Below, in pieces: positions 32,718 through 45,582 of a DNA stretch of 64,000 bases. Both the position numbers and the translations under genes were made by a program. Source of the stretch: Halichondria panicea (lineage: Eukaryota; Porifera; Demospongiae; Suberitida; Halichondriidae); contig NC_087382.1 of the NCBI RefSeq assembly GCF_963675165.1, positions 6,868,315 through 6,932,314 on the forward strand, in the 5' to 3' direction. Position 1 is the first letter of the stretch. Each line of letters begins with the position of its first letter. The notes under the pieces are model-generated. The model did not search any database. It was not told the DNA's origin and saw nothing but the letters and a program-made list of their open reading frames with translations.

Positions 32718-33042
32718 ATTAGTGTGAGTGACTATTCTTCGTACAAAGGAAAGAAGAAGTTTGTGCAAATGCCAGAAATATCGATTCTGATTTCGAAAGT
32801 TATTCGAAAAGTCAATGTGTGGATACAAATGATGCTGGTGATGCTGATGGATGCTATTGAAAAAGCCATGATCGAGTTATTAGTGTGAGTGACTATTCTT
32901 CGTACAAAGGAAAGAAGAAGTTTGTGCAAATGCCAGAAATATCGATTCTGATTTCGAAAGTTATTCGAAAAGTCAATGTGTGGATACAAATGATGCTGGT
33001 GATGCTGGTGATGCTTATGGATGCTATTGAAAAAGCCATGAA
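32718..33042 (+). repeat. Coding-like tandem duplication, ~165-bp unit
   Basis: Two nearly identical units begin TTAGTGTGAGTGACTATTCT (32718 and 32878) and end ATTGAAAAAGCCATG. They differ mainly by an extra GATGCTGGT in the second. Both read VSDYSSYKGKKKFVQMPEIS then VIRKVNVWIQMML. The product is unrecognised. The near identity indicates a very recent duplication. Confidence 0.7.
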
Positions 33043-33109
33043 ACTTTCTATCAGCCAAATACAACGGAGCACAATACGGTCCAGTAGGAGTGTGCACCTG
33101 TATTTAAAA

Positions 33110-33613
33110 CATAGGCTTTATACAGACTGTTATATAGCTAGCTAAACACGTACACACCTTGAGTATACACAATAATAACTTACTGGGCCATGTACTACAT
33201 CTTCAGGCTCCACCGAATCACGTTCACCTAGGTTCACACTAGCTCCATCTTCAAGATGGTCACCAGGTTGGTATCCTCGATCTTGGAGAGCTATAGACTC
33301 CAGTATCATTGATGAAGTGGCTGATGCTCGCGCGACCTAGCAGTCCCTAGCAGTAGCAGTAGATCCAGATCTAATATAAAAGTTTCTTCCTGGTCTCAAA
33401 AAACACGTGCAATAAAATGCCGCCTTTTCTAAGGTCATCCAAGTTCACATGATGACCCATAATTATGGGGTCAGAGGTCGATTTACATGTTCATGTGTTG
33501 CCAGTCTACCATGCCAGTAATACAGTGCCTTACAGTGCCTAGCTAGCTAGCTTGCGTAGCGCTTACACTTGAACTCAACTCATACATTAGTAATAGCTAC
33601 TAAGCTAGCTGTG
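33110..33613. other. Intergenic, nothing recognised
   Basis: No supported gene, apart from possible upstream sequence of the TNP2-like gene that starts at 33614. Confidence 0.4.
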
Positions 33614-36397
33614 ATGGCAAGCAGTACTAGTCATGGAAAGAGGCAGTATCTCTGTGGCCACTGTGACCAAAAGTTATCCAAAACTTCATTTTACCAACAC
33701 AAGAGGATGTACTTAACAGAACTAGTGAAACATGAGCACTGAGAGACTAAGATTTGAAGAGGGAGAAGATTTTGTTCTCGCACAAAAAGGTATTAAGATA
33801 TCCACTTTGTGTAGCCTGTCAGAGTTTGTTTAATAATATTCAAACCGGGCACATTTAGATGACATGCCGTATAAGTTATATATGAATCAGTAGTTACAAC
33901 ATTGTTTGTTGTTACTTTTAGAGCTCGAAAGTAGCCAGTGGTTGATGCTGAATCGGATGAGGACTTGCAACTTCCTATGTACACCTCTACGGAATTCAGT
34001 GATTTTGATGTAAGTTACATGTATATGAAATGCATTGTGTTTCGGTATTGAATAGTAGCTTCTTATACTTCTTATTGCAGATGAATGAGGACATCACTGA
34101 AATACAATTGCACGAAGAAGAAGATGTAATTGTAATTATAGGAGAAGACAGTGCACACTCCTCGCTACTACGTCTGTACATCATGTTCATTTTTATGTGG
34201 CAGTCGACCTTCAAATTGTCAGATGCTGGGACAAATGTGCTATTCACAAATGTGCTATTCACTTTTATTGCTTCATTTCTTTTACTTTTGGCGACTTCTC
34301 AAGCACTAAAAGATTTTTGTGCCCATCTCCCTCGAAATATACCATCAGCACGAAAGATTGCAGGACAAACCAGAGAGCGGTTTCAGAGGTGGGTTTGCTG
34401 TAGTTTGTACTCCATTGAAAACTTGAAAACAAAGGAGAGCGATGGACAGGTAGTGTCAAGGAAATGTGAATTTGTACGTTATCCTGATGATCCTCAGTCT
34501 CGTCATAGACAGCCATGTGGTGCTATGCTCCTAAAATCGGTTAGAACATCAGCTGGATGTCTATCTCTACAGCCAAGAGCATTTTATGACAAACTTGATT
34601 GATGCCTTGAGTGAAATGTTTGTACGACCTAAGTTTTTGAGGAATGGCGAAGAAGATTTTCAATAGATTCTACGGACATTGTGTATCATGATGTGTTCGA
34701 TGGTAAAATTTGGAAAGATTTTCAAAATGTAGATGGTCATCCATTTCTATCAGCCCCGTACAACTTCTGTTTTACTTTTTACTCTGAACGTGGACTGGTT
34801 TCAGCGGACTACTCATTCTACTGGTGTTATGTACTTAGCCATACAAAACTTACCCAGAAAAGAGCGCTATCTTTGTGAAAACGTAATTGTAGTTGGTGTT
34901 ATCCCCGGTCCAAAAGAGCCAAAGAAAACTATGAATTCCTTCCTGCAGCCCCTTGTTGATGAGCTACTACAGCTGTGGGAAGGAGTAGTTATGAAAGGAG
35001 CGAATGGAATAAATGTTTTAGTTCGTGGCGCACTTATCTGTGTTGCTTGCGATATTCCTGCTGCCAGGAAAGTTTGTGGATTTCTTGGGCACGACTTGGG
35101 TGCTCAAAATGTTTGAAACAATTTCCTACAGAAACCTTTGGACAAAAACCTGATTTTTCCGGTTTCAATCGCTCAGAATGGACCCCAAGGAATGTTGAAA
35201 CACACCGAAGATTTGCCTACAAGCAGAGAGACTGTAATACCCGTGCTGCTCAAACACGGTTGTCGCTATTCAGTTCTACTAGAATTACCGTATTTCGATC
35301 CTATTCGTATGTGCATAATTGACCCAATGCATAATTGGTACAGCTATGACGATTTGGGTAGAGCGCAAACTACTTGACCAGTCTCATCCAGAATAAAGTT
35401 AACACTTTCGTAACACCAAATGACATCGCCGTAGAATACCAAACAAAATAGCATCAGGATTTACAGCGGAGCAGTGGAGGAACTGGATACTAATCTACTC
35501 ACTTTCCTCCCTAAAAGAGGTACTTCCACGGGAGCATTACCTGTTAAAGCTTTCCCAACAACAACTGCAAGATGCTGATCTATTTTTGTAGTCCTTTTGT
35601 ACCCAGTTTGAACTTGTGTATGGGAAATAATATTGTACTATAAACATTCACCTACACAGTCATCTCGTTTCATGTATGGAAGATTACGGACCTGTGTACT
35701 CGTTTTGGCTTTTCGCTTTTGAGAGACTAAATGGTGTAATGGAATAACATCGCCCCGCAATTAATGAGACGGTTTCTCGATATACATACAAATGGTATCC
35801 TACAGTGGCCTGCACAATATCAAAAACAGTTCGTACCACTTTTGGAACATCACAGATTTAGTAAATTCTCTCACACATCATTGGAGCCAGAAGCGCACAC
35901 CAGAAGCGCACAACACTGCAGTTGATTTAAAACCCCTTCCACCAGTGTTTGAACCCCATCAAGTTGATTCCTTGAAGGAATGTTTAACGGATATTGTAAC
36001 TGGAGATTTTTCTATTCTTCCCTTGATCCGAAAATGTGCTGCAATATCGGTCAATGGCCATGTTATAGGCTCAACAAAAAGTCGCTATACTACATCGTCT
36101 GTAATAATGGTAGATGGATCAGCTCTCAGAGTAGCAGAAATTCAGTACTTTTTCTCGTTTGACGTTGACGTGTGTCAAACTGGACTACAAACATTTGACT
36201 ATGCTGCTCTTTGTTTCTACTTTCCTCACGAGTGCAAAGTGTGGTTTGGATATCCTACGGAAGTTTGGTCGTGTGTTACTTGTCCAGATGTCTGTTTCAT
36301 ACCGATAGATCATCTCAAGGCTTATTCTAAGCAAAAGGTCAACTTTGGTAGAAGGATAGGAGAAGACTCTGTTTTAATAATTTCACCCCTTTTATAG
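33614..36397 (+). pseudogene. TNP2-type (CACTA/EnSpm-like) transposase, broken
   Basis: From ATG 33614 the frame reads MASSTSHGKRQYLCGHCDQK, a C-x2-C plus His N-terminal finger. An exon ending EFSDFD at a GT donor (~34010) and an acceptor before 34081 follow. Next come FIFMWQSTFKLSDAG, a cysteine/histidine pair region (CEFVRYPDDPQSRHRQPCGA), and the transposase core: YDG-like FDGKIWKDF, FTLNVDWFQRTTHS, YLAIQNLPRKERY, GPKEPKKTMNSFLQPLV, CDIPAARKVCGFLGH, SGFNRSEW, VLLELPYFDPIRMCIIDPMHN. The C-terminal part (35800-36397) ends FGRRIGEDSVLIISPLL. At least five frame changes (near 34575, 34640, 34790, 35110, 35380) make it non-functional. In intact relatives this protein mobilises CACTA-type elements. 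CACTA termini were not found. Confidence 0.75.
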
Positions 36398-36539
36398 ATA
36401 ATAATTATGAAATTAAATGTACCTTATATATATGTCCAATAATTCATAGCATTCTTGTTAATGCACGCTATTAGGTGTTATACGTAATTTCATGTACTTT
36501 GTCCTTTCTTGTTAATGCACATTTCTTGTTAATGCACAC

Positions 36540-36786
36540 TATTATAATTTATGATTTGATATCACGAATGAACATAACAATTATAATTATAGTACGGAAC
36601 CTATTCTTCAATTCTTCAATAAGGCTTTCTGTACAATCTGCTCTTGAGGAACCTTTGCATACTTTGTTACGCCAAAAGTTCCGAACCAATTCAATCTTGT
36701 CATTTAGTTCATACACTCTTTTACGCTTCTCAGTTTGTATACGTTCGGCAAGATCCCGATAAAACTGGGCTTTCTCAAGGGCTTTT
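36540..36786 (-). CDS. Small open frame convergent with TNP2 pseudogene
   Basis: Minus strand, open for ~80 codons: AQFYRDLAERIQTEKRKRVY, then ELNDKIELVRNFWRNKVCKG and SSRADC. It is highly charged and probably helical. It starts ~390 bp beyond the TNP2 stop on the opposite strand, so it may be an exon of the second gene of the same element. A minus-strand segment at 36890-36790 (LPDDILKNVHVTGVDR) could be the preceding exon. I do not recognise a family. Confidence 0.35.
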
Positions 36787-38050
36787 TTCGTTCTTTGACA
36801 CTTGAAACAGCCACTCTATCGACCCCAGTAACATGAACATTCTTCAGAATGTCATCTGGTAGCGTGTGGTCAGTTGAGGGAACCAATTGCAAAGGAACTT
36901 TAACTTTAGACCTCTTATCAATCCATGTAACATTTCACGTACGTCATGCTTGCTAATTATTATTACAATTCAGATCAAAGTATTGTTTCTAATTATAAGA
37001 GGTATAGTAGTTTACAAGGCATTATTTCAACCTCAAGCACAATCTGAAACAATTCTTCTGGTCTTCTGGTCTCACTTTATATCAAACTTTGACTCTTTGT
37101 TCATATCATTTGAAATGTCCTTGTTGCAAATGCATACTTAAGCGTTAGCTAGTAAATATAATAGTAGTTTTGGTAGCCTGTTAAATCAGGATTGCCCTCA
37201 GCATCACTTATTTTATGTAATCATATCAAAATCTATCACTGTACATGTGACATATTGATGATTGATTGATTATGCTTACTTATATTATAATTATGCTCAC
37301 TTTACTAGAGAGAGACTGGTGAACATCAGCGGCTTCAACTCGTTTTCTGGGGCTAAATCTGTAGAACAAGAGGTATTAGCAAAAGTATTCAAAGAGTACC
37401 TGCGCATCAATTCTTGGTAAAAATCACCCTGCACACCTGCACACCTGCACACCTGAATTCATAAGTGGCCAGTCCTGATTTTGCAGGCACGTACTATACG
37501 TGTCCGTAAAATTAGTGATGTACACACGTACATGTACGATGTCCGTGATTTTGCAGGCACGTACGTACGTAACTGTAAAACACACGTACAGTACATGGCT
37601 CTCACCTGCTGAGCAGAATAGTGAGGTGCCGAGCATAATTATGCATCTGGACATGCGGAGAAGAATGCGGTACCACCGTGACGATAGAGAGGTCGTACTG
37701 TTCGCAAGGAGTGCAAGAGAGGCTTCATGATTACCAGTGATGGTAGTAACCCAAAGGTACGGTTTGATCGCACTTAGATTTTCCATTTGGTCACACTAGA
37801 AGGAAGTAACTCATTGGTAAAGTATGAACATTTATAATTATTTGTTGTGCCTGCAAGTATTGTATTTGTGTTTGTTATTGTTTGGGGGAGCCGTAGACAT
37901 TAGAGTACACGTATGTATAATGGTTGATAAAACACAAGAAAAAAACAATGTAACGTACATATAATAATTATAGTGAAACCTAAGCAGTATAATTATACCA
38001 AGTTTTGTACAAATTCACATACATAATTGAAGAACTTTCTTTGCTGAAGC
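36787..38050. other. Intergenic, nothing recognised
   Basis: Small direct repeats (CACACCTGCACACCTG at 37430; GATTTTGCAGGCACGTAC at 37480 and 37546) but no supported gene. Confidence 0.4.
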
Positions 38051-38606
38051 ACTCAGTTATATTAAGGACTGGAACCTTCAATTATTGCTTATTGCTGAAT
38101 CAGCTAAAACACAGCCACGTTAATATCTTTTGTGTGTAAAAATTTTGTGCAGCTACTTATCTTTTTTAAAAACGGTGTTCTAAACCTTCCTTTTAGCTCT
38201 TAATTCTTAGTGTAGTAGGTAGTTCAAAGGCTTAAGCAGACATATCCGCTGGGAGAGAGCATCATGTTCTATTTAGAGTAAGTTATTAGCCTATAAAAAT
38301 AAAAATGTCACTTATTGTCAGCTGTAATTATTGTCAGCTGTAAGACTAAGTTTTGTGCAAAATCTCACCTTTGGCCAAAGAAGTGGCTCTCTCCCAGCAG
38401 ATAATTATGTCTGCTTAAGCCTTTGAACTACCTACTACACTAAGAATTAAGAGCTAAAAGGAAGGTTTAGAACACCGTTTTTAGAACTAAAAAAGATCAG
38501 TAGCTGCACAAAATTTTACACACAAAACATATTAAAAATCGTGGGCGTGGCTGCGTTTTAGCTGATTCAGCAATAATTGAAGGTCCCAGTCCTTAATATA
38601 CCTGAG
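38051..38606. mobile_element. Foldback element, AAGGACTGGG family, copy 2
   Basis: Left terminus ACTCAGTTATATTAAGGACT; right terminus AGTCCTTAATATACCTGAG. Arms of ~260 bp meet near 38330 and contain CCTACTACACTAAGAATTAA-type blocks. It shares ends and the TTGCTGAATCAGCTAAAAC block with copies 1 and 3 but has a different centre. Confidence 0.85.
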
Positions 38607-38759
38607 CAGTCTGACGGATACCATGCTTGTCATGGGCTCTTCATGTTTGTCTCCACATTCTTCAGCCTGGATGAATACATTTATAGGCATCATAATAATA
38701 ATTAGACAGACAATTCGGACTTAGGTAATTTTTTTCACTCTATATTAGTAAATATTTTT

Positions 38760-39116
38760 GGACATCCCAATCTAATTAGAACGAAAAAGAGCATGCGTAA
38801 TGCGGGAGCGTGCGGGAGCGTGACTAGAAGGGGAGGGGCTGCTCGTTGCATAATCACAATAATCAGCAAGAGGGGGTTAGTAATGCGGGAGCGTGACTAG
38901 AAGGGGAGGGGCTGCTTGTTGCTTAGTGGAGAAAGCTCCTACACACAATAATCAGCAAGAGGGGAGGGGGTAGGCAAAGGAACGGATCTGGATAGTCTAG
39001 TCATTCTCAACACAGTTTGCCCCTAACGTCAGCTTGGTAGAGACTCAAAACTCTACTTGAATCAAGGCCGCGTACGTACCTCATGTAATATTCGTTCTAA
39101 TTAACTATGGGACACC
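38760..39116. mobile_element. Inverted-repeat element (MITE) with internal duplication
   Basis: GGACATCCCAATCTAATTAG... at 38760-38785 and the imperfect complement at 39091-39116 share CTAATTAGAACGAA. The interior has a direct duplication of GTGACTAGAAGGGGAGGGGC (38821 and 38894). Noncoding. Confidence 0.65.
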
Positions 39117-39834
39117 CTAATACAAGGGACACTTCGACTTTTTCTTCAAGGTTCTTCAAGGTTCTTCAAGGGACATTGCAAGCCATAATTATTTTTAAAA
39201 TTGTGTCCCGGTATTTCGGGTGAATACGGTATATGTATATATACTCACATCAAGAATTGACATTGTTCTTGGTTCTTATTCACTGGCATGGCATAGACAT
39301 GTAGACAAGCTCCCTGTGTAAAAAGATATACCTCTATAGTGTATAACAAATGGCTGCTATTATCAGGACTGAGTACTCCTGGCTATATGGCTATATGTAC
39401 AGCTGTCTTGCTTTGATACACTCGTGTCCTCGCCTCTTTGGGTGCTGGATTGATCTCTCTTTGACCAAAAGACCTTGGAGAACTGGTAGATAGATACTAT
39501 TATATCATTATATTATATCTAGACTAGATCAAGTTGTTGCTTCAGCTAGCTCCAACTTCTCCAAGCTGGTTCTCTTGAGTTTCAAAGAGAAACATGTGGC
39601 AGTGAAGTGAGAAAACTACAAACTAACCAATGAGATTTTAGAGCAATGTCATTGAGTAAAATTCTTTAACATTAGCACCTTGTACTTAAACTGTTACACA
39701 CTGTGCAGTTGAGTGTTCTATTACACACTATTACACACAATCGAGTGTCAGTGAACACACACATCAGTGAACACACACACTAAAATTTAGTAGTGAAAAG
39801 TAGTGTGCTATTCAACACACTAGTGTAAGAGTCC
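39117..39834. other. Intergenic, nothing recognised
   Basis: AT-rich. TTCTTCAAGG is repeated three times at ~39143-39172. No gene seen. Confidence 0.4.
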
Positions 39835-40035
39835 AATATACTAGTCCTAAGTAGGAGTCCGATATAATAAGTAAGACTCCGATATAATAAGTAGGATACT
39901 AAAAAAGACTCTGATATAATAAGTAAGAGAAGTAGGAGTCCGATATAGTAGTAAGTAGGAGTCTGATACTCTGATATAATAAGTAGGATGATATAATAAG
40001 TAGGACGATATAATAAGTAGGAGTCCAATATAATG
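39835..40035. repeat. Short-period tandem repeat
   Basis: Imperfect ~20-23-bp units GTAGGAGTCCGATATAATAA. The Tyr/Leu-rich minus-strand ORFs are artefacts of it. Confidence 0.85.
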
Positions 40036-40376
40036 TAACAATGACATAATTATATGACATAATTATAATGAATGACATAATTATTGAAGTAATGAATAAC
40101 AAAAGGGTCATGCAGATGATAAGGGTATATATAAGAGAGCATGGTATATATAAACGCAATGGAAATTAAATGATCGATAAGGGTACACCATATTCAAAAC
40201 TGGTCATATGATTCATATGATTCGTTATCACTGCTTGCCAAGGAAAATTAACATGAATTAACATGTGTGAGTGGTCACTGCTCCTACGTCATCATTGTCC
40301 AAAAACTGTATTTTGATACTTGCCACCAACTTTCCGGTGACATGAAACAAAAATGCTCTAGAGGTCAAGCTGAAGG

Positions 40377-40575
40377 TATAGTGTAAAGCATAGCGCGAAA
40401 TTTCCTTATTTAATTTTTAATTTGTTTTGTACACGAAAACAAAATCAACAAAAAATAATCAACAAAAAATTGTTCTTAAATTAGAGAGAACGTGCAAAGA
40501 TTAAAGGAAAATGGTGTATTTTAGATTTTAGAGGCCATTCCACGAAATATAATTATTAAGTGCCTCGAAATATAA
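40377..40575. mobile_element. MITE, CGTATAGCG family, decayed copy 4
   Basis: Retains GCATAGCGCGAAATTT at the left, AACGTGCAAAGATTAAAGG in the middle and GAGGCCATTCCACGAAATAT at the right. The right terminus is degraded. Confidence 0.6.
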
Positions 40576-40774
40576 TACACAGTTTCATGCACTTACCTTC
40601 TTGATCACAATTTGCTACGTATCTCCGTAGGAACTTGAGTCAGTTATTTTGGCCTCCGGACTGACAACTAGGGCATCTAATACATCTGCTGCAGCCAGAC
40701 TCCCGCAGAAATTCTTCAGGAAAAGCTCTCAGTGGCAACACACAGGTGTTCTTTTGAGCCCATCGCAGAACTGA

Positions 40775-41522
40775 CAGTGCAACAACCAGAGATTTTTTTT
40801 TATATTATTTTTTTTCACATTTTGTGGCATATCTTCTGAAGTAAAAGTGATATGAGTGCAGGTACTGAAAGTTCAATTATTAGCGCTTCCATTGGACCAC
40901 CACCTGTTACATCATATGACATCATCACTATGAAATGGCTGTCTGAAGATGTGTACCTCCGAAAATATGTTAGGAATAGAAGTAGCTTATTTGTTTGAGT
41001 TAAGATCTGAAATTTATTGTGTATGTACCTGACTCATCTTTTGAGCTTCAATGGAAGTCTGGGCTGCTAGTAAGTTCTGAGAAATACTGAATTTTGTTGT
41101 TTTTTGGTGGCAAATAATTATGTTAGGAATACAACTTTCGTAGGAATACAACTTTCGATTTTATGCTAGTTAAGTCTGATTTTTGAGGAGCATGTACTAC
41201 AATAGCATAGAATTCATCTGTACTAACTTACAGGAGCTAGACAAGTCTCATCTTTGCTAGAGTGGCCCTTCTTGTCTTTTGCTGACATATGCAATGATAT
41301 TCATTGATTTGTGACATCACAAATCATCTTGTTGTTATTTGCTACATCCAAGATGTCTACCTGCAAATACACAGTTGGTGTTGGTCCAATGGAAGCGCCA
41401 ATAGTTGAACTTTCAGTACCTGCACTCAAATAGATCATATCACTTTTACTTTAGAAGATTTGCCACAAAATGTAAAAAATGTGTACCAAAAAAAAAATCT
41501 ACTCTCTTTGGTTGTTGCACTG
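40775..41522. mobile_element. Inverted-repeat element with CAGTGCAACAACC termini
   Basis: CAGTGCAACAACC at 40775 and its complement at 41510-41522. Arms extend ~140 bp with A/T-run indels and share GTAAAAGTGATATGA and GCAGGTACTGAAAGTTCAA. The 748-bp interior is noncoding. Ends of the CAGT type occur in Tc1/mariner-derived MITEs, so that is a possible origin. Confidence 0.75.
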
Positions 41523-42739
41523 TATAGTTTCGAATTCTTGCTTCGTGAGTCAGAATGTCTTGAGCTATTAAATCATAGACCAGCTGAAAATTTTACACAC
41601 CCATGAAAAGCAGATGGAAAATCAAACTACGGCATCATTGTTTTCATGGGAAATTCATGGATACATCTATTAAATTAGAATTTCAAAGATTGAGCATTGT
41701 GAAATATCCATTAAAATTTAATAATAGTTATAAAGTGAGTGAAAATTTACATATCCATCAAATGAAACTTAAAACGTACATGCTATGGCCACGAACATTT
41801 GTATGCCATAACATAACATAATATCTTCCTGTCTCTTTTTCCTCTCCCAGTGTACACGTAGAAGGATCGTTCTTTTCGTTATCTCTGACAACCAATATTT
41901 CGAGCCCTATGTGCATATAAAAAATTTCTATTGATTTGCATTCATGAGGAATAACAGTTACCTGTATAAACATAATTATTATGAGACTGCATGTGTATAA
42001 TTATTGTAGAGATACACCAACACACACAGAACACTAATAAACAGGTAGGTATATATAAGAAGCCACTCTTGGTCCCTCCTTATTTCAGACTACTTTGACT
42101 CAAGTCTCTCTAGTAGAATCCTAGGCTGCAGCTGCAAAGTATATATAATTATAGGTATTTTACTGTTGGATGTGTACAGCTATTATACTGCCTGGAGAAA
42201 CTCACCACTTGCTATCCTGGTCATGACACCATCCTCTGTTTCATCCTCTTTGAGCCTTTGTTCCCTGGTATACATAGTAGTGGCGTACATGGTATCCTCT
42301 GAAGTTTCCCTGCTTTAATTTTTAGACTCTCAGTTCTGGAGCAACTAGTAACTGCGCATGCGCATAGCAACTGCTGCACTGACCAACAGAGTCTAAGACT
42401 TTAATGAGAACTCAATGGTCTTCTCTTGCTTTATGGAGGGGTGTCTGCAAGATCCACCAGACATGATCCAAATTTTCTTATGTTAACTTGTTCAGTGCTC
42501 ACATGATATCAGTGCTCACATGATATTAAATTTAGGCCATACATTTTTACCTGCTGCAATCATTATCAGGCCAAAAATTAATATTATTTTACTGTTAGTT
42601 TCATGGATTGAATAAAGTTGTCAAAAACAGCATACCCATCAAATCACCGTCATTTCGTACAAAACTACATTCCTACTAAATTTCATCCATTAATACATCA
42701 CAATCATAAAGATATGATGCCCTGTGCACCATGTGGCTG
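41523..42739. other. Intergenic, nothing recognised
   Basis: No supported gene. TTTTACACACCCATGAAAAG and TTACATATCCATCAAATGAA are loosely similar, suggesting an old repeat. Confidence 0.35.
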
Positions 42740-43000
42740 AGCCATCCTTAACACCAGTGAGTATGCCAGACGCTGTTTGGGACTGAGGATATGCACCTAG
42801 ACGCTAGCGCTATGGACCAGGGCGGTGAAAGACCAGGAGAGGGCTCACTGTGTGACTCTGGTAAGTAGTATAGTATAGCTAGAATATCAGTAGTGTATAG
42901 AATTAGCAGTAATGTCTTTATGTGAGCTCGTAAGTAATACAGTACATGTATTGTACTTCAAATTGATATATCTTATGTGAAAATCAACTTAGTTAACCAT
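42740..43000. repeat. Dispersed repeat, copy 1 (pair with 59560-59815)
   Basis: Shares long blocks with 59560-59815: CTAGACGCTAGCGCTATGGA, GGTGAAAGACCAGGAGAGGG, CTCACTGTGTGACTCTGG and TTAGCAGTAATG. Both copies have GGTAAGT or GGCAAGT after CTCTG, which in copy 1 would be a splice donor. Family not identified. Confidence 0.7.
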
Positions 43001-44910
43001 ATGATAGGTCACCGCTGGCCGAGCATTTTTTAAAATGATAAAAAAGGGTGAGCGTAATAACCGTGGTTGTTATGGCAACACATGTTGCACCCTTGTTGTA
43101 TAGGCATTCTATTGGTATATGCATTTTATTGCCCGATAGAGACATTTCACTTCACTAAGAATCCGACGGTTAAAAGGTTACATGTACAATTTTTTATTGA
43201 AATTCTGTTAACTGGAAAAAATTAAGAAACAGTTTTGTTCTCTTCAAATTTTGAAGTTCTGGAAGTTCTGAAAGCTATCTATACAGTTTTGATCGACCTT
43301 CAATTACGACTACTACTTGTATCTTTTGGAGCTTCACTCATTTGATGAGATACCTTTCTTGCGATAAGGCGATAAGGAGTTCCTCCTCCAGACCTAGCAA
43401 ACATTGTTGTATTTGGGGAATCCTCGTGTAAACCACCAGTAATCATTTCTCCCCAAATGCGATACTGCATCAATGTGAATTTCGACCCATAACTTTTCTT
43501 TTAGATTTCTCATTCTCCAATTCTGCAGAGAGCGAGGAACGACAGAGAGCGAGGAACGAGGACTAGTATGCGGTCCGGGAGAAATAGAATTCAATGCCCT
43601 TATCAGACTACAAGAGGAGCTAAAGCAACAAAGTACTGCCCAGTCATACGACCATGTTGTTGTAAGCAAGCATGTGTTGTAAGCAAGCATGCTGCGACAC
43701 AAGCTACACGAGTAAACACCAACAACTCAAGGTACTCAAGGTATCCAGCAAACATCACTTTTGCTCATCAAAGACTAGCACTGTACGCACTTACCTTTTA
43801 GTACATGGATGGACTGTGTCAAGATTCATCACTATGACGTAGAACGTGAAAATGAAGACATAACAATACAGAATGAAAGCGACGACCCTGACAATGTGGC
43901 AATGCAGTTTGCGGATCTGGAGGTTGATAATGAAAATCAGGCCAGGCCATCCAATGAAGTAGGCTGCACTACGACCATTATTAGAAACTAACACACAATG
44001 TGTTGGAGCTTCACAGCTTCACATACTTGCAAATGTAAGCACACACCGAGTCGAGAAGGCAATTTAAAACCATACGAACTACACCTTCCAAACAAGAACT
44101 GGCTGTTTGGAAAAGAGAACAAAACAGCTAGACAAAGCCAAGGCAGTATACAAACAGCAACCACAATCCCAATTTCTAAAGAGACAATACCTTGAGATCG
44201 AAAGCAGCACTTCAACAATGGTACTAAAAATCTACAGAGAATGTGACTCAAAGATAAAGAAGTGGGAAAAAAACTTTCATTGCACAAAATAACAGATTTC
44301 CTGTGTAATTCGCCAGAGGTACAAGGAAAAGCATAATATAGCTAGGGAAGTTAGGGAAGTATTAATATCTTGGAGCATTACAATCCATTTGTAAACTAGA
44401 GCACTGAAGTGCAAACCCTCGGCTGGTAACATGATTATAAAGAAACCAGAAGAGTGAAACCAGAAGAGTGCAGTGCATGTAGTGATGTATGACTGAGCTG
44501 TCTAGCACAAAACATTGAGAACAGATCGAGTTATAGTGGGGTGCCTCGAATAAAGGCCGCGTGTACCGCGTGTATAGTGTTAGCTAGCTAGCTAGCTGCC
44601 AACGTGCAAGTTCAAGCTTCTTAGTTTATGCTCGCTTTTTTTTCGCTCTAACACTTTTATTCGCTCTAACATAGAAATCTACTATTGTTAACTTATTGTG
44701 TGAAGGCTATCCATGCTGTAAACGCAGTGCTGTGGCAGCAGATCCAAACAGACAAACAAACAACAGGTAGGTTGAGGGAATGATTCAGAGTTGTAAAGTT
44801 ACTCATGCATATAATTACTAGATGTACATGTACATACAGGAAATAGCACATTCCCATAAATTTTATCTTGGTGGCAAATTCAACACTGATCAGGCTATAG
44901 TTGTAACAAG
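43001..44910. other. Intergenic, no recognised gene
   Basis: Open stretches at 43520-43720 (GPGEIEFNALIRLQEELKQQ) and 43809-43991 (DDPDNVAMQFADLEVDNENQ) are hydrophilic and gene-like in composition but short and unrecognised. They could be exon relics of a transposon. A duplicated AGAGAGCGAGGAACGA lies at 43527-43560. Confidence 0.35.
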
Positions 44911-45582
44911 ATGCCAAGGAGTTTTTCTGAAGATTTAAGGTGGAGAATTGTCTTTATGGTATGTTTGCAATTTAAAACCATAGACGAGGTTACTAGAGCT
45001 CTGTATGTTAGTCACTCAACAGTTGAAAGGATTGTACATCTTTACAAGACCACTGGTGATGTCACTTCAATACAACAGAGACATGGTCCATGCAGAGTTT
45101 TAGGAGAAATAGAAGTACTGGAACTGTTCTTAAATAATCCTGGCATATACTTAAAGGAAGTACTATTTAATGTTTGTGGCAAGTGGGTTGAATGTTCCAC
45201 GCTCACAAGGCAAAAAATGAAGAGAGTTGCCATTCAACAATCTAATGCTTTAAGAGCACAGTATATGGCAGAGATAGAAGCTTTTGACCCCAGCATGGTG
45301 ATAAAACAAATGCTAAGCGTTTATTTGGATATGGAGTTAGAGGTATCACACCCATCACTCACCATTTACTCGCATAATTTACTCGCATATGGACAACGAA
45401 TCTCAGCAATAAGTATTATATCAACAAGAGGAATTGAAGATGTATACCTCGCTGAAGGAAGTGTCAATGGAGACACCTTTGTTCAGTTTATTCAAAGGTC
45501 CCTACTAAATATTCGGGAATAACCCAAGATACTCGATAATGCTTCAATACATCATGTAGATGCTGTTATATCTGCTGCATAT
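44911..45582 (+). pseudogene. Tc1/mariner-like transposase, interrupted
   Basis: ATG at 44911 starts a paired helix-turn-helix-like N-terminus (FSEDLRWRIVFMVCLQ... STVERIVHLYKTTGD). A damaged catalytic region follows: two frameshifts around 45305-45370, with loss of the segment expected to hold the first Asp. LLAYGQRISAISIISTRGIE, VNGDTFVQFIQRSLL, and after an in-frame TAA at 45520 LDNASIHHVDAVISAAY (second Asp) come next. The frame then runs into the terminus of the level-1 element at 45583. The rest, including the catalytic Glu, was not found beyond 49484. Confidence 0.75.

Noticed and set aside
39780-40159. Tyr/Leu-rich minus-strand ORFs that look like membrane segments
   Set aside because: They derive from the GTAGGAGTCCGATATAATAA tandem repeat.
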